A stretch of DNA of 64,000 bases from Bathynomus jamesi (GCA_023014485.1 JAJOZX010000924.1:271001-335000); one strand, 5' to 3'; counted from the first letter of the stretch, positions 11,580 to 22,137 are shown. A program made the numbers and translations. Notes: generated by a model not told the origin, from the letters alone.

Positions 11580-11588
11580 AAGAGGGGG
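11580..11588 (+). promoter_or_regulatory. polypurine tract of the copia element
   Basis: AAGAGGGGG immediately before the 3' LTR, the expected position for plus-strand DNA priming. Confidence 0.75.
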
Positions 11589-11840
11589 TGTTGAATATAA
11601 ACATAAGTTTGATTGATAAATATTTACTGGTAATTATGCCCATTTACTGTATGTATATTTTAGTATACCATTATTATTTTGTCGTTTTCTATTTTGTGTT
11701 CTTCTTTTGTTTTGTTTTGCGTTTCGCTCATTCGTCTGTCTCAGCTGTTCCAAAGTACACTTGCATAAATTGTGTATTCGGTGTTTTATTTTCCCCACAA
11801 TGCTCGTATTTGTCATCTCCACAAAATGACCACATCAACA
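11589..11840 (+). repeat. 3' LTR of the copia element
   Basis: 252 bp, near-identical to the 5' LTR with a 3-bp insertion in a T-rich tract. Ends ATCAACA before the duplicated AAAAC. Confidence 0.93.
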
Positions 11841-11997
11841 AAAACTGTTGGAAAATGCCAAATTCCTTAATCTACAAAATTCTCGCACGACGCTCCTGTG
11901 TTAGGAAAAGTTAATATTACATTTTACTTGGAAAACATGAAGCTACTCAGGCCTGTCGAGGTTATCCAAGTCGTGAGCTATATTTTATAATAATAAT

Positions 11998-12745
11998 CAG
12001 TGGTGGGCACCGTTAACCAAAAAGTTAACTTCGATAACGATAATCCGTTAACCCCAATTTTTAACTCCGATAACGATAATCCGATAATTTTACTACAAAG
12101 TTAACGAAAGTTAACGATAATCCGTTAACGATAACTATTTCTTTACTAACATTTAAAAAAATCAAGGAAAAACGCTTTAAAACCCATAGAAAATGTTTAT
12201 TTATGCAAAATCCAACAATAAATAGGTATTTAACTGTATTTTTATCGTTTTGCAACTTTTTTGCTTAACTTTTTTTTTATTTTTAATAAAAAATGTACTG
12301 ATTACATGTTTTGAAACCTGTTACCCTTGTAACCATTAACTAAATTTTAATTTACCTGAGAATTATTATGGCGGGAACTGAAAGGTACATTTTACCATAC
12401 GTATCTCCATACGTATTAATATATATATAATATTATAGGACTTTTACTAACGTTAAAAGAACCTTCTTACCTTCAATAAAAAGCGCACAACCTCCCCTTG
12501 CGAGATCTGGAAGCAGACTGAAGTTATGGCGGTTTGAATTCATTCGCGGAGCGGTGATCTTCCGTGAATGACTGACTCCTCGCAGTTAACGTGTTAACGG
12601 ACTTTAACAGACTAAATATCGAGTTATCGGAAGTTAACTGGTCCGATAACGATAAATGGAAATTAACTTCCGTTAATAGTCCGTTAAAAAAAGTTAACTT
12701 CGTTAATTAACTGTTATAGGATTAACGCTTTAGTGCCCAACACTG
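11998..12745. mobile_element. hAT-type MITE, 748 bp
   Basis: Ends are CAGTGGTGGGCAC and its near inverse GTGCCCAACACTG, flanked by the perfect 8-bp duplication ATAATAAT (11990-11997, 12746-12753), diagnostic of hAT. The interior is rich in GTTAAC and GATAACG and has no transposase. The same family recurs at 30.2 kb. Confidence 0.9.
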
Positions 12746-12799
12746 ATAATAATAAAATAAAATTCTCTACCAAATTTAAATTATGAAATTCTCACAATA

Positions 12800-12990
12800 T
12801 GAAAAATTCTCACTCCTAATATTGAAATATTTTGTATTTAGATTTATCACTAGGCTTGGTGAGTCAGTCAATAAGATAAAGCTATGGTTAGTGGACTGGT
12901 CTGCGATATATTTTATAAATCTCAAGTCTAGAAGCATTATGCACAGTGATTCACTGGCCTACTTAGTCAGTGCTCCAGAGAACTAGTAGA
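12800..12990 (+). pseudogene. tail fragment of the CR1-like LINE
   Basis: Encodes FRFITRLGESVNKI and continues through sequence that is the inverse of 6226-6405. Only the last part of the element is present, opposite in orientation to the 6.2-kb copy. Confidence 0.7.
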
Positions 12991-13520
12991 GCAATTTAAG
13001 TGTCAGAAAAAAGAAAGAAAAAAAAGAGGCGATTGAAAGGGAGTGAAGGCACCTCTGAAAAGGCGAAAGGAATGTCCGCTTCGTAGCAAGGTTTATTCCA
13101 AGATGGTCGCTGCATTTAAATAAAACCTTTTTTGAGGGGATGTAAACGTTAGAAAGGGATTCGGGTTTAGTTAACGTCAGAGATTCGTGTGGAGGCTGTC
13201 GTCCTCGCAAAAATTTCTCATCTTTATTAATTTCTTTTCTCTAATTTCATTTATAAAAACAGATATGTGATAACCCTTTTGAAAACGTTCCTGAAAGAGT
13301 GTTTCTATTCGCGATATCTTCCACAGAGTTTGTACGATCATTTGAAACAAATATACATCAAAGTAGTCACGCTTTCGTCCCAATCCATTTATGGTGTGAG
13401 AAAGTCACCCATTAACTCCAAATTTTAAGGTATACTTACGAAAATTTTAATTTTTTCACTTAAATATTAATGAATACCAAGAGTTTTTAAATCATTTGAA
13501 AGAAAATCTTATGGAGATTA
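12991..13520. other. no gene recognised
   Basis: Mixed AT-rich DNA with short frames on both strands, none with family motifs. Confidence 0.35.
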
Positions 13521-13524
13521 CTGA

Positions 13525-13674
13525 GGACGTCCGAGGAAGTCTACTGCAAGAGATGACATTCTTCGTCATTTGAGTCTCAGGAACAAGAGTGTGACATCTA
13601 ATGAACTTAAGAGAAGAGAAGGGAATGAAAACTGTTTTGGTGACATTTCTGTATCTAACGTTCTCTGTGATTAA
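13525..13674 (+). pseudogene. Tc1-like transposase DNA-binding fragment
   Basis: A 49-codon frame starting G-R-P-R-K-S-T-A-R-D-D with NKSVTSNELK resembles the GRPR hook and second helix-turn-helix of Tc1 transposases. No catalytic domain or inverted repeats found. Confidence 0.55.
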
Positions 13675-13879
13675 ATAAAGGTTGCTTCAAGGGGAGAAAA
13701 AGCCTTTTCTTTCTTAAAAACAGCGTAAGTATAGAATTGGTTCAGACGTCGAAGAACTCTTTCACGTTGTTACTCAAACCTTCCCTGGTTCTCCTATACT
13801 AAATTTGGTGAACTTACACAAGCTGTTTAGGCGTGTGTGAAGGAACGTAAAACAGACATCATCATCATCGTGGTAATAA

Positions 13880-14113
13880 GTGATGTTTAATTACAATATA
13901 TGTTCGATAATGTTCGAATAATAAAATTAATAGTATGTGCAATTAATCACAAGCTATCTTAAAATAATTAAATTGAACGAAGCTATATTAGCCAAGGATG
14001 CGCGACTTCCGAGACACCATTGGCTAATATAACTTCATTCAATTTAATTATTTTAGGATACTATTAATTTTATTATTCGAACATTATCGAACATATATTG
14101 AATTAAACATCAC
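13880..14113. repeat. near-perfect palindrome of about 234 bp
   Basis: Starts GTGATGTTTAATT and ends with its inverse; arms match almost throughout except an extra block of about 20 nt in the left arm. The centre contains GCGCGACTTCCGAGACACC, and a similar GCGACTTTTGAGACACCC follows at about 14168, which looks like the end of a TIR transposon. Probably two element ends joined head to head. Confidence 0.7.
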
Positions 14114-14259
14114 GTATAAACCATTTCGACTCGTAAACCTCGAAAATTTGAATAAAGCCTATGGTGTGCGACTTTTGAGACACCCTGTGTGTGTACTGTG
14201 TATATATATGTTACAGCTCAGAATGGTCCGCTGACAAACTTTTATGTTACCCACAGACC

Positions 14260-14535
14260 ATGGATGGAACAAGGAACTCTTCTGGGAAAATTAAATCCAC
14301 TATAGTCCGAATAAGTAATGGTAAATGACAAATACTATAGGTTTTCTTTTCTTGATAGAAGTCCAACGTGCAGTCTGTGTCCCATCCACTTAATAAGTAA
14401 GTGGTATTTCGGGGCCTTTTTGCGCGTGGCTCCGTTCCCCTCATGAAAAAAACTATAGTACTGGTATTTGTCATTTATCATTACTTATTCGGACTATAGT
14501 GGATTTAATTCTCCCAGAAGTGTTCCTTGTTCCAT
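14260..14535. repeat. fold-back element with about 80-bp arms
   Basis: 14260-14341 and 14451-14535 are inverted copies (both hold CACTATAGTCCGAATAAGTA or its inverse). A spacer of about 110 bp has no coding content. Confidence 0.7.
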
Positions 14536-14934
14536 GCAATATATATATATATATATAATATTCTGAGTTGTTGGTTTAATATGTATGTAAGAAGCGATGT
14601 GATAAGAACGGGCGTATTTATGTTTCGTTAAGGAGGAAACAAACTTGCGGTGCATCTTGCTCCTGATAAAACATGCAGCGGTACCAATGTAAACTAACGA
14701 CAAAAGCACAGGAATGATCCTGAATTAAACCTCTCATGTGATTAGCATAAATGATCCACCTTGGGAAGTCTCGTTATGACTGACACACTATTTACTTGGC
14801 AATGACGCTGCGAGCTGCTCGTTATCTGAATAGGTGGAGATTTATTTGTAAAATGACAAACTTCTACTTTCTATTTATGAATTAATCTATAAACAATGTA
14901 TCCCCAATACATATATGTAAATATAAAACCTTTG

Positions 14935-15086
14935 GTTTGCTTCCGCCCGAATTGTTCATTTTGACGAAGGTCAAGCTTTTCACTCAACCTTAGACCTACA
15001 GTTTAACGTGGAATCCGAACCACGCCCCACCAGCGGTCCAGCGTCGTAACCACTAGGCTACCCAGGGTACCCATTTATCTACCAAC
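14935..15086 (-). mobile_element. tRNA-derived SINE, copy 1
   Basis: On the minus strand, an A-box-like TAGCCTAGTGGTTACGACG and B-box GGTTCGGATTCC at pol III spacing, then the tail shared with the copy at 15.8 kb (CTGTAGGTCTAAGG, AAAATGAACAATTCGGG). Confidence 0.6.
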
Positions 15087-15144
15087 CACTTTCTTTATTG
15101 TGTGGAAGGATGAACAGCTGGGTTTTGCTGCGCGCCGCCTGCCG

Positions 15145-15228
15145 TCACCGGGTCTCGATCCCGGGGCCGATGGATTCGTAGTCAGCGACGCTAACCACTA
15201 CACCACCGAGGCGGACCATTCTGCGTTG
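15145..15228 (-). mobile_element. tRNA-like SINE head
   Basis: On the minus strand GGTGTAGTGGTTAGCGTC (A box) and GGATCGAGACC (B box) in a 5-bp T-stem. Six acceptor pairs form (CCGCCT/AGGCGG), but extra bases after the T arm spoil a cloverleaf, so a SINE head or tRNA pseudogene fits better than a tRNA gene. Confidence 0.55.
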
Positions 15229-15257
15229 TATTATATATATATATATATATATATATA
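15228..15257. repeat. (TA)n microsatellite
   Basis: Uninterrupted TA dinucleotides. Confidence 0.9.
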
Positions 15258-15308
15258 CTAATTGAGCCTCAATTTTCCCAGTTCGGATAGAGAGCTAGAC
15301 AACTTGAG

Positions 15309-15460
15309 CGGCGGCAAATAGTTATAGGAATACCTTCATCAGAGCCGCTCAGCTCAGTACCACAGGAAACAGAATTAGCGCCGCTACTCTTCATAATCCT
15401 GGCATTACCAGAGACAGCACAATAACATCCGATGACACAAAGATCATTAGAAAATAAGAA
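15309..15460 (+). pseudogene. LINE reverse transcriptase relic
   Basis: A frame reading RQIVIGIP...VPQETELAPLLF corresponds to the VPQGS.LGPLLF block of Jockey/CR1-type reverse transcriptases; after a frameshift, SDDTKIIRK matches the catalytic FADDTK block. Both are degenerate. Confidence 0.55.
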
Positions 15461-15561
15461 ATCTCGAAGATCTTTACAAGCAGAATGTTTTTGTGCATTA
15501 TTATGTTTTGCGGTTATACTATTCTCAGCTTTCCCAAGATTCCTGACTTGTGGATTTGGTT

Positions 15562-15581
15562 ATATATTATATATATATATA

Positions 15582-15625
<44 letters not shown>
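15562..15625. repeat. compound (TA)n(TG)n microsatellite
   Basis: TA-rich run followed by uninterrupted TG repeats. Confidence 0.9.
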
Positions 15626-15627
<2 letters not shown>

Positions 15628-15805
15628 ATTACCACTTACAGTCTCTACCACGATGGTTTCAAATATTTGCAAAATATATATTTGCGGTCATACTATTCGA
15701 TCCTCAACTTTGATTAATGTATTCGGCTTGACTTTCTACTTGTCAATTCTCGCGTAGGAGTGTGATTAAGTTGTGTTTAGCTCATGAAAATGAATGTCTG
15801 TTTGA

Positions 15806-16005
15806 GTTGGTAGATAAATGGGCGCCCTAGGTATCCTAGTGGTTAAGACGCTGGGGTTCTGGTTGAGAGATAGAGTCCGGGCGATGACATTGTAATTTCA
15901 CCCCGCCACTGCTGCAGCTTAGTTTGGATTCAACGTTAAACTGTAGGTCTAAGGCGAAGTGAAAAGTTTGATCTTTGTCAAAATGAACAATTCGGGGGAG
16001 AAGGA
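15806..16005 (+). mobile_element. tRNA-derived SINE, copy 2
   Basis: Inverse-oriented relative of the SINE at 14.9-15.1 kb: GTTGGTAGATAAATGGG, A-box-like TCCTAGTGGTTAAGACGC, a weakened B box, and the shared CTGTAGGTCTAAGG and AAAATGAACAATTCGGG tail. Confidence 0.6.
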
Positions 16006-16208
16006 AAAACCCCTTTACGATCTTATCGAGAGGAATTTATAATAAAGAAATTATAAATATTTTTGTTTTTCTTTTCATTCCTTTATCTACATATTTTTTT
16101 AAATTTTGCTGTGACTACTAACGGCCATCATAAACTCAGTAAATGAATTCCAATATACTTCTGAAAATTAAAGCTATGAATATTATATCCATATAGAATA
16201 AACAAATC

Positions 16209-16211
<3 letters not shown>

Positions 16212-16239
<28 letters not shown>
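16212..16239. repeat. (TG)n microsatellite
   Basis: Pure TG run followed by TAA repeats. Confidence 0.85.
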
Positions 16240-16709
16240 AATAATAATAAAGGGTTCCATTTTCTTTCATTCATTCATTTCAATAACAGAGACAATAACT
16301 ATGAAGATGATACCATGCAAATTACACGCAAAGAAAAATAAGACTTATAAACAACGAAGTTGATAAAATATAAAAACATTTATATACAAGGAAAACAATC
16401 ATATAGAGAGAGAGAGGAGACATAAGCGAATCTTTGAGTGAAAGTTTGTCTACCGCTTTCCACTCTGGACCTTCATCAGTTTGAGGCCAACAAAAAAGCT
16501 TCGGGCTAAACATGAGTAAACCTTATCCATTCCTTCTCGTCTCAACATGTGAAAATAATTTTAATATACATTTTAGTATATCTTCGGCATATTATTATTC
16601 CTGTTTTCATATGGAAATTTAATATAAATGTGTGTGTGTGTGTATATAGATTTCTCAAATCCATAGAATTAATAAAATTAACAAAAAATGTACGAAATTG
16701 TGAAGAACA

Positions 16710-16711
<2 letters not shown>
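16240..16711. other. no gene recognised
   Basis: AT-rich DNA with short GA and TG runs. Frames here have no family resemblance. Confidence 0.4.

Positions 16712-16780
<69 letters not shown>
16712..16780. repeat. (TA)n microsatellite
   Basis: About 34 TA units. The YIYIYI frames on both strands are artefacts of it. Confidence 0.92.
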
Positions 16781-16783
<3 letters not shown>

Positions 16784-17329
16784 GGAATGACAAAGTAAAT
16801 AGACATTTTCGGTTTGGCTTTAGAGTAAATCACTGTACTGACATGTGCTTTTATATGCTAAAGGCAACCGTTGTAAAGTACAAGATGTCAAGTAGCATTG
16901 TTTTTGAACCATTTCGCTGAAATTTATAAAAAATATAGGTGTATAGAAAGGCTTGCCAAAAGTAAATAGACACAGTATACTCTCTAAGATTTTAGAATAA
17001 ATGCAAGCGAATTATAGGTAAATTGGATATTATTCTTAGAGAATATGTTATTGGAATGATTTCTTTTGCTAAGCCAAATGACTAGTATATTTATTTTATT
17101 ATTAATATTGGGTATTGTTTAAATAATTAGTTCTCTTGCTGAACAAAATTAAGGAGAAAGTCGGTCTTGCCTTTAATAAATAAAAACATTATTTGGCAAC
17201 TCATGTAAATAAAATAAATGGTGGTAACTAGCAACTCACCCTAATAAGTTATACCTGAACAAATAAAATAAATGGTGGTATCTGGTAACCCCCTCCATAT
17301 ATAAATAAGTGATAGCTGGCAACTCACGA

Positions 17330-17410
17330 TCCTCTATATAACATCTGCTTGGCCCCAGGACGCTCATAATGCTTCGGACTCCGGTGGAATAAAGAACTCT
17401 CTCTCCTTCC
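17330..17410 (+). promoter_or_regulatory. possible solo-LTR or promoter-like segment
   Basis: CTATATAA near 17333 is followed about 55 bp later by GGAATAAAG, the spacing of TATA and poly(A) signals in compact LTRs. No paired LTR or retroelement gene is nearby. Weak call. Confidence 0.2.
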
Positions 17411-17740
17411 TTCTTAAGTTAGGTTTCCCTTTGGGGGGTGAGGACATCCCAACTTCTCCCCAAAAGGTCTCCTCCGTCTCCTTTCTCTTACTCTCTTAGG
17501 TTAAGGGCTTAAGGCTACCCCTTTGGGAGGAGGTCATCCTCCCTTCTCCCGCCGAAGCTCCCTCCCCTCCCCTATCCCCCCTTGGCAGCATTGAGTTGTT
17601 GCATTACCCTACACCCCTATGCAACATTGAGTTGTTGCATAACCTCCCCCTTCATTGCATAACCCAATTGCAACCTCTTGCAACATTGATCATTATCTCG
17701 TTGCAACATTGCCAACATTTTTGCACTCGTCCATTTTGTG
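17411..17740. repeat. pyrimidine-rich imperfect duplication and TTGCAAC repeats
   Basis: About 17400-17570 holds two related copies of a segment with CCCTTTGGG and a C/T-rich tail. 17590-17740 contains repeated GTTGCAT/TTGCAAC words. No gene seen. Confidence 0.4.
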
Positions 17741-17809
17741 CCCATGCTACTTGCATCAAACACATACACATTTCTTTTGTAAATTTGTAATTATACCAGA
17801 TCAACTTAC

Positions 17810-18023
17810 CAGTGGTCGGTTGGTCCTGTGAAGCCTTCGTTTCAAACGGCATCTCAACCTGTACTTGATTGCTGACACTTGCATTTTCATCGCTTAGTTC
17901 TGGTTGATGTGCATCGTCTTCCGCTTGTCCAATAACTTTAAGGGAGGGTTCTGCTTTATCACTTTCAATGTGTTCTTCAACCGACTCAACTGATTTTCTT
18001 TTGAAATATTTTCGTATATCCAT
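17810..18023 (-). CDS. first coding exon of a hAT (ZMYM1-like) transposase
   Basis: Minus-strand ATG at 18023 starts M-D-I-R-K-Y-F-K-R-K, the N-terminal signature of many ZMYM1/TTF-type hAT transposases, followed by a low-complexity acidic stretch. The exon ends ACTG before GTAAGT (phase 1) at 17810. The DNA-binding and catalytic exons are not found downstream, so this is a fragment or an isolated exon. A hAT MITE (18111-18698) sits just upstream. Confidence 0.5.
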
Positions 18024-18110
18024 CGCAATATTGTATAACGAATTAACGAAGCTTGACCAACATGCAATGATGCAACACATCCCACTCGTCACATTGTACT
18101 ATGCTGCAGT

Positions 18111-18698
18111 CAGTGATGGGCACTGTTACCTTAAATTCGGCGGCGTTACCGTTACTCGTCGAAAATGTACTCGGCGTTACCATTACATCGTTACTTTTGA
18201 AAATCCTTAAAGCGTTACCGTTACTCGATACACGTAACGACGTTACAAGTAACTAGTTACATTTGATATTTGTTTATGTGCCTTCACACGTATTTTGAAA
18301 CTACAGATAAATTTACAAATGGCAGCCATACCACATAAATTCTAATAGCTACTATTATTGACTATATAAATGTTGTTCTCTTAAGAACGATATATTGCAC
18401 AATAATTTGCACCCCAATAATTTTGTGAAAGATGAAGAAACCTAGAAAATATAAATTTAGTTGTTGCCACTAACACGAAATAGTGAATTGCATTTAATAG
18501 TCTTCATGAATGGAATGGCAATGTTTTCAAATTCAAGTATCGAGTGACGAAAAAATCCGTTACATTTATAAAAAATTTGCAAAGCGTTACCGTTACATTC
18601 ATACATTTGTAAATCTTTCAGGCGTTACCGTTACTCGTTACTTTTGTAACGTTCGTTACGTAACGTCGTTACATGTAACGAGTTACTGCATATCTCTG
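18111..18698. mobile_element. hAT-type MITE, 588 bp
   Basis: Begins CAGTGATGGGCA and ends TGCATATCTCTG, flanked by the perfect 8-bp duplication GCTGCAGT (18103-18110, 18699-18706). The interior is full of CGTTAC and GTAACG words and non-coding. Confidence 0.88.
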
Positions 18699-18867
18699 GC
18701 TGCAGTGCATGCAAAACTAATTGGCGCCGAGCTGTGTTCAGTTTCCCCGCGCTTCATATTTCAGTAGTTCAATACGATACGTGTTTAAACACGTCCAAAT
18801 GTGTTTGAACGTGTTTAAAAAAATGACGCAAAACAAAATATCGCTTAAATAACATTATATATATATA

Positions 18868-19731
18868 CTGGTCAAAAAAAGAAACGCAATTAGCTTGCAT
18901 ATGATGTAAAATTTAAGTTGTTAGTGGTATTATCAGTTTCAAGAGTATGGTTAAATGTTTGTTCAAATCTTTTAAAGCCACTTAGTGCATGTTTTTAAAC
19001 CTGACTAATCCCGGCTAAGACGCCATTTTGTTACAAACAATAAACAGAGATTAAATTGAATGTATTCTTTATGAAGGCATGCATTTTTTCTTTGACTTCA
19101 CAGAATACACACTGCCCGTTGAGAAAACCAAACTTTTTCCCGCGATTGAGGCATGCCACGACTCTCAGAGGTCAACAGAGGTCGTGCCTTGGGCATGTTG
19201 GATGCAGGCATGTCTGCTTCAAGAACTGAGCTGGTGGTTGTTGATGGCGCTCTGACTGCCCAGCGCTACAGGGATGAGATTCTTCACCCACATGTTCTTC
19301 CATTCATGAGGCAACATCCAGAATTGGTGCTACTGCAACAGGACAATGCCAGACCTCATGCAGCCAGGATAGTGCAGGCGTACCTGCAGGGACAACAGGT
19401 GCAGACCTTACCATGGCCAGCCTTCAGCCCAGACATGTCACCGATAGAGCACGCATGGGATGAACTTGAACGGCGAGTTCGCAGACGTCAGTATCAGCCG
19501 CAGAACATCAGGGAACTGACCAATGCAATTATTGAAGAGTGGAGGGCCATCCCTGTTGCTTTCCTGCAGAGACTGTTGAGGTCGATGAGGGCCAGACTCC
19601 AAGCCTGCATTGTGGCTAGGGGTGGCCATACGCGTTATTGACTGTTTGTTATGTTAAAGAATCATTTACTATATACTGAGTCCTCATGTTTATTAATAAA
19701 TCTCAAAAATTGCGTTTCTTTTTTTGACCAG
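18868..19731 (+). mobile_element. Tc1-like element with internal deletion
   Basis: Inverted ends CTGGTCAAAAAAAGAAACGC and its inverse, flanked by TA within TA microsatellites. At 864 bp it is about half the usual Tc1 length because the middle of the transposase is gone. Confidence 0.9.
19153..19641 (+). CDS. internally deleted Tc1 transposase, frame preserved
   Basis: 162 codons. The first 21 residues (MPRLSEVNRGRALGMLDAG) are the start of the DNA-binding region, joined in frame to the catalytic half (VVDGALTAQRYRDEIL, LLQQDNARPHAA, WPAFSPDMSPIEHAWD). The second catalytic D (QQDNA) and third acidic residue (PIEH) are present; the first D and most of the DNA-binding domain are missing, so it cannot cut DNA. 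Family length is about 340 residues. The open frame across the deletion is notable: chance, recent deletion, or a retained truncated protein. Confidence 0.75.
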   Translation: MPRLSEVNRGRALGMLDAGMSASRTELVVVDGALTAQRYRDEILHPHVLPFMRQHPELVLLQQDNARPHAARIVQAYLQGQQVQTLPWPAFSPDMSPIEHAWDELERRVRRRQYQPQNIRELTNAIIEEWRAIPVAFLQRLLRSMRARLQACIVARGGHTRY

Positions 19732-19733
19732 TA

Positions 19734-19755
19734 TATATATATATATATATATATA
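19734..19755. repeat. (TA)n between two Tc1/mariner elements
   Basis: The only sequence separating the elements ending at 19731 and starting at 19756. Confidence 0.85.
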
Positions 19756-21139
19756 CTGGGTGATCCAGATAAATGGGACCCATAAAAAAAAGCCAAATAT
19801 TCTTAATATTTAATTCCTTTCATAAAAACTATATATCATTCGAAAGAGTAGAGTTACAAGTTTATTATGAAATATTTATTTTTTAAAAATGACTCCTTTC
19901 AAATGTGCTCCATTAGTTGCCAAACATTTTAGTGTTCTCGCTTGTAAGTTCTGCATCACTTTTGCAAAAGTGTGCGGTGGTATGGCCTGTATCTCATTTG
20001 TGATGGCGGCCTTCAATTCTTGCAAGGTCGTTGGGTTATTTCTGTAGACCCTACTCTTTAAATATCCCCAGAGATAATAATCTAAGGGAGAAAAATCCGG
20101 AGACCTTGCGGGCCATTCAACGTCTCCAAATCTTGAGATTAACTCGCCTGGAAACGTTTGACGCAAAACTGCCATGCAGTTCCTCGTGGTATGGCAGGTA
20201 GCTCCGTCTTGTTGGAACCAGTGGTTTTCTAGACAAAGATCTCTTAATTTAGGAATAAGGAAATCGGTCAACATTTTTTCGTAGCGATCACCATTTACAG
20301 TGACCGTGTTTCCGGTGGAATCCTCGAAAAAGTACGGCCCTATGATCTGAGATGCAGTAAGACCACACCAAACAGTTACACGCTAACTATGCAACGGGAC
20401 TTCGGTAATATTCAATGGATTTTCTGTTGCCCAGAAACGACAATTTTGTTTGTTTACAGTTCCATTCAAGTGAAAATGGGCTTCGTCTGACATAATCAAA
20501 GTTGCTAGAAAATTGGTGGTGTCATTTACCTTCTGTTGGATCCATTGACAGAATTGTCGTCTTCGTGCGAAATCTCCATCGTTTAGTTGTTGCACTGTTT
20601 GAATTTTATATGGAAAGAGCATTAAATTTTGCTTGAATATACGGTGTGTTGTTCCATATCCAACTCCTAACAGCTGAGAAGCACGTCTGATGCTTATGTT
20701 AGGATTATCCTGTACAATTTCATGAGTTCTGTTAATGATCTCGTCTATCCTTGCTGTGCGCACTCTTCCAGTTGGTTTTCTTTTTCCAATGCTGCCAGTT
20801 AGGGAAAAATTTCTGACACACCGACGGATTACTTTCTTAGAAGGTGATTTTGACATCTGAAAATTTGTCTTGAAAGATCTTTGAGCTGAAACTACACTTC
20901 TTCCATGCTCATAATATTGCTCAGTTATGAAACGCAGCTGTTCCACAGTCCATGCAGTCATCTTGAAGGGTTAGTTTTAACTAACACTTTTATTTTGTAT
21001 CTTATCTTGTATTGTCAAAACCTATACAATCCTGTACAAACTTGTAACTATCCTCTTTCGAATGATGCGTATGATTTTATAAAAGGACTTATACTTTAAG
21101 AGTTACAGGGGTTTCTTTTGGGTACCATTTCTCTGGATC

Positions 21140-21143
<4 letters not shown>
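19756..21143 (-). mobile_element. mariner-type element, nearly intact
   Basis: Ends share GTGATCCAGA.AAATGG..CCCA in inverted orientation, with TA on both sides. One long minus-strand transposase frame fills the interior, interrupted only by one stop codon. Confidence 0.88.
19876..20961 (-). pseudogene. mariner-family transposase with one nonsense codon
   Basis: A continuous frame of 361 codons from ATG 20961 to the stop at 19876, broken by a single TAG at 20383-20385. N-terminal paired helix-turn-helix (MTAWTVEQLRFITEQYYEHG) and GRVRTAR linker; catalytic residues D in IMSDEAHFHLNG, D in WFQQDGATCHT and D in SPDFSPLDYYLWG, so DDD-type. It would cut and paste at TA. No frameshifts, so this copy is young or read-through could occur. 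Confidence 0.85.

Positions 21144-21197
<54 letters not shown>
21144..21197. repeat. (TA)n microsatellite
   Basis: About 27 TA units directly at the right end of the mariner element. Confidence 0.92.
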
Positions 21198-21200
<3 letters not shown>

Positions 21201-21978
21201 ATTTAAGCGATATTTTGAGTTAGCAGATTTAAAGGGGAGGAACGGACGCATCCCCTTTGGGCTCTAGGTACATTTTTTGGCACACCTATCAGAAGAAATG
21301 GTGCCCCATGGGCCATGAATGCTATTATATTTTTAGAGTTTCGTTAGTGGTCAATGCAAACTAGTTTCTCTGATGAAAAACGATGTGTTTTCTGGCTTAG
21401 CACTGATATTGTAAAGATATAAGGAGCTTTATATCCGACGGCACCCCTCAAGTGGTCCGCCACCCACCCTCTTTGAAAATTCTGAGATCCGCCATTGACT
21501 AGACTAATTTAAAGGTTACTAGAGCAGAGTATACTGTACTGTACAATATTAATTGTAACCTAATCGCTTGTTCTGTTGAATAAACCGTAAATATTTACTT
21601 CATCCGTTCGAACGCGTGGTGTGTCTTTGGATTTGGTCAATTATTAAAGTTATCTTACTTAATTTTAGGTGAGTCTTCTCTTCACCGTCTGTCATAACAT
21701 CCACCAAGTAAGCCACATTAGTACTGTCCCATTCTCCCGTGTCAGCGGGTTTCCCACTAAGACCATACGAATAAAAAATTACTGCTTTGTAATATTTTTA
21801 CGTGCCTTTTCTTTAATTAATAGTTTAATTCATTTTATATATTATTTAGGTTTAAAAATAGGTTTAATTAAAACAGGGAATTTTTAGGGGTCGAGTTGGA
21901 ACCGAACCCCATTTTCACCATGTTATTTTCATGCCGGTGAGGTCTGAAATGTAACCCCGTCCCCTTTTTTTTTTTTAC
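21198..21978. other. unassigned; LTR-like AATAAA region
   Basis: Contains GAATAAACCG near 21578 and mixed-composition DNA that could be retroelement debris, but no paired repeat or coding motif. A T-run precedes the mariner fragment at 21979. Confidence 0.25.
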
Positions 21979-22137
21979 ATGGATGGGAAATTAACAAAAG
22001 ACGAGCGAATAAAATTGGTCTTTCTGTACGCAAGAGAAGAAAGAACATACCGAAGTGTCGCATACGAATTTAATAAGCGAAGCGAAGGTAGAAAAACTGG
22101 TTTCTCAACTGTCACAAAAGAATTGAGAAGTGTATAG
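21979..22137 (+). pseudogene. mariner/Tc1 transposase N-terminal fragment
   Basis: 52 codons, M-D-G-K-L-T-K-D-E-R-I-K-L-V-F-L, the first helix-turn-helix of a mariner-type transposase, ending at a stop without catalytic domain. The following GTCCTGACTTTTGGATCACC (to 22235) looks like the right inverted end of the same element; the left end was not found. Confidence 0.55.

Larger units (their letters stand above)
7127..11840 (+). mobile_element. Ty1/copia LTR retrotransposon, complete structure, inactive
   Basis: Bounded by two LTRs (7127-7375 and 11589-11840), each TG..CA, flanked by the 5-bp duplication AAAAC (7122-7126 and 11841-11845). Order: LTR, primer site, gag with zinc knuckle, protease, integrase, reverse transcriptase, RNase H, polypurine tract, LTR. 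Integrase before reverse transcriptase defines copia/Ty1. LTRs differ mainly by a 3-bp insertion, so the copy is fairly recent, yet the coding part has at least four frame breaks and an altered protease site. It could move only with help from another copy. Confidence 0.95.

Noticed and set aside
14494..14709. 71-codon minus-strand frame
   Set aside because: It overlaps a TA tract and a fold-back arm and has no family resemblance.
15145..15228. Functional tRNA gene on the minus strand
   Set aside because: Extra bases between the T arm and the acceptor strand prevent a proper cloverleaf.
16542..16920. Open frames of repeated YIYIYI on both strands, also near 25.7, 37.9 and 39.3 kb
   Set aside because: They are translations of (TA)n tracts, open in every frame for compositional reasons.
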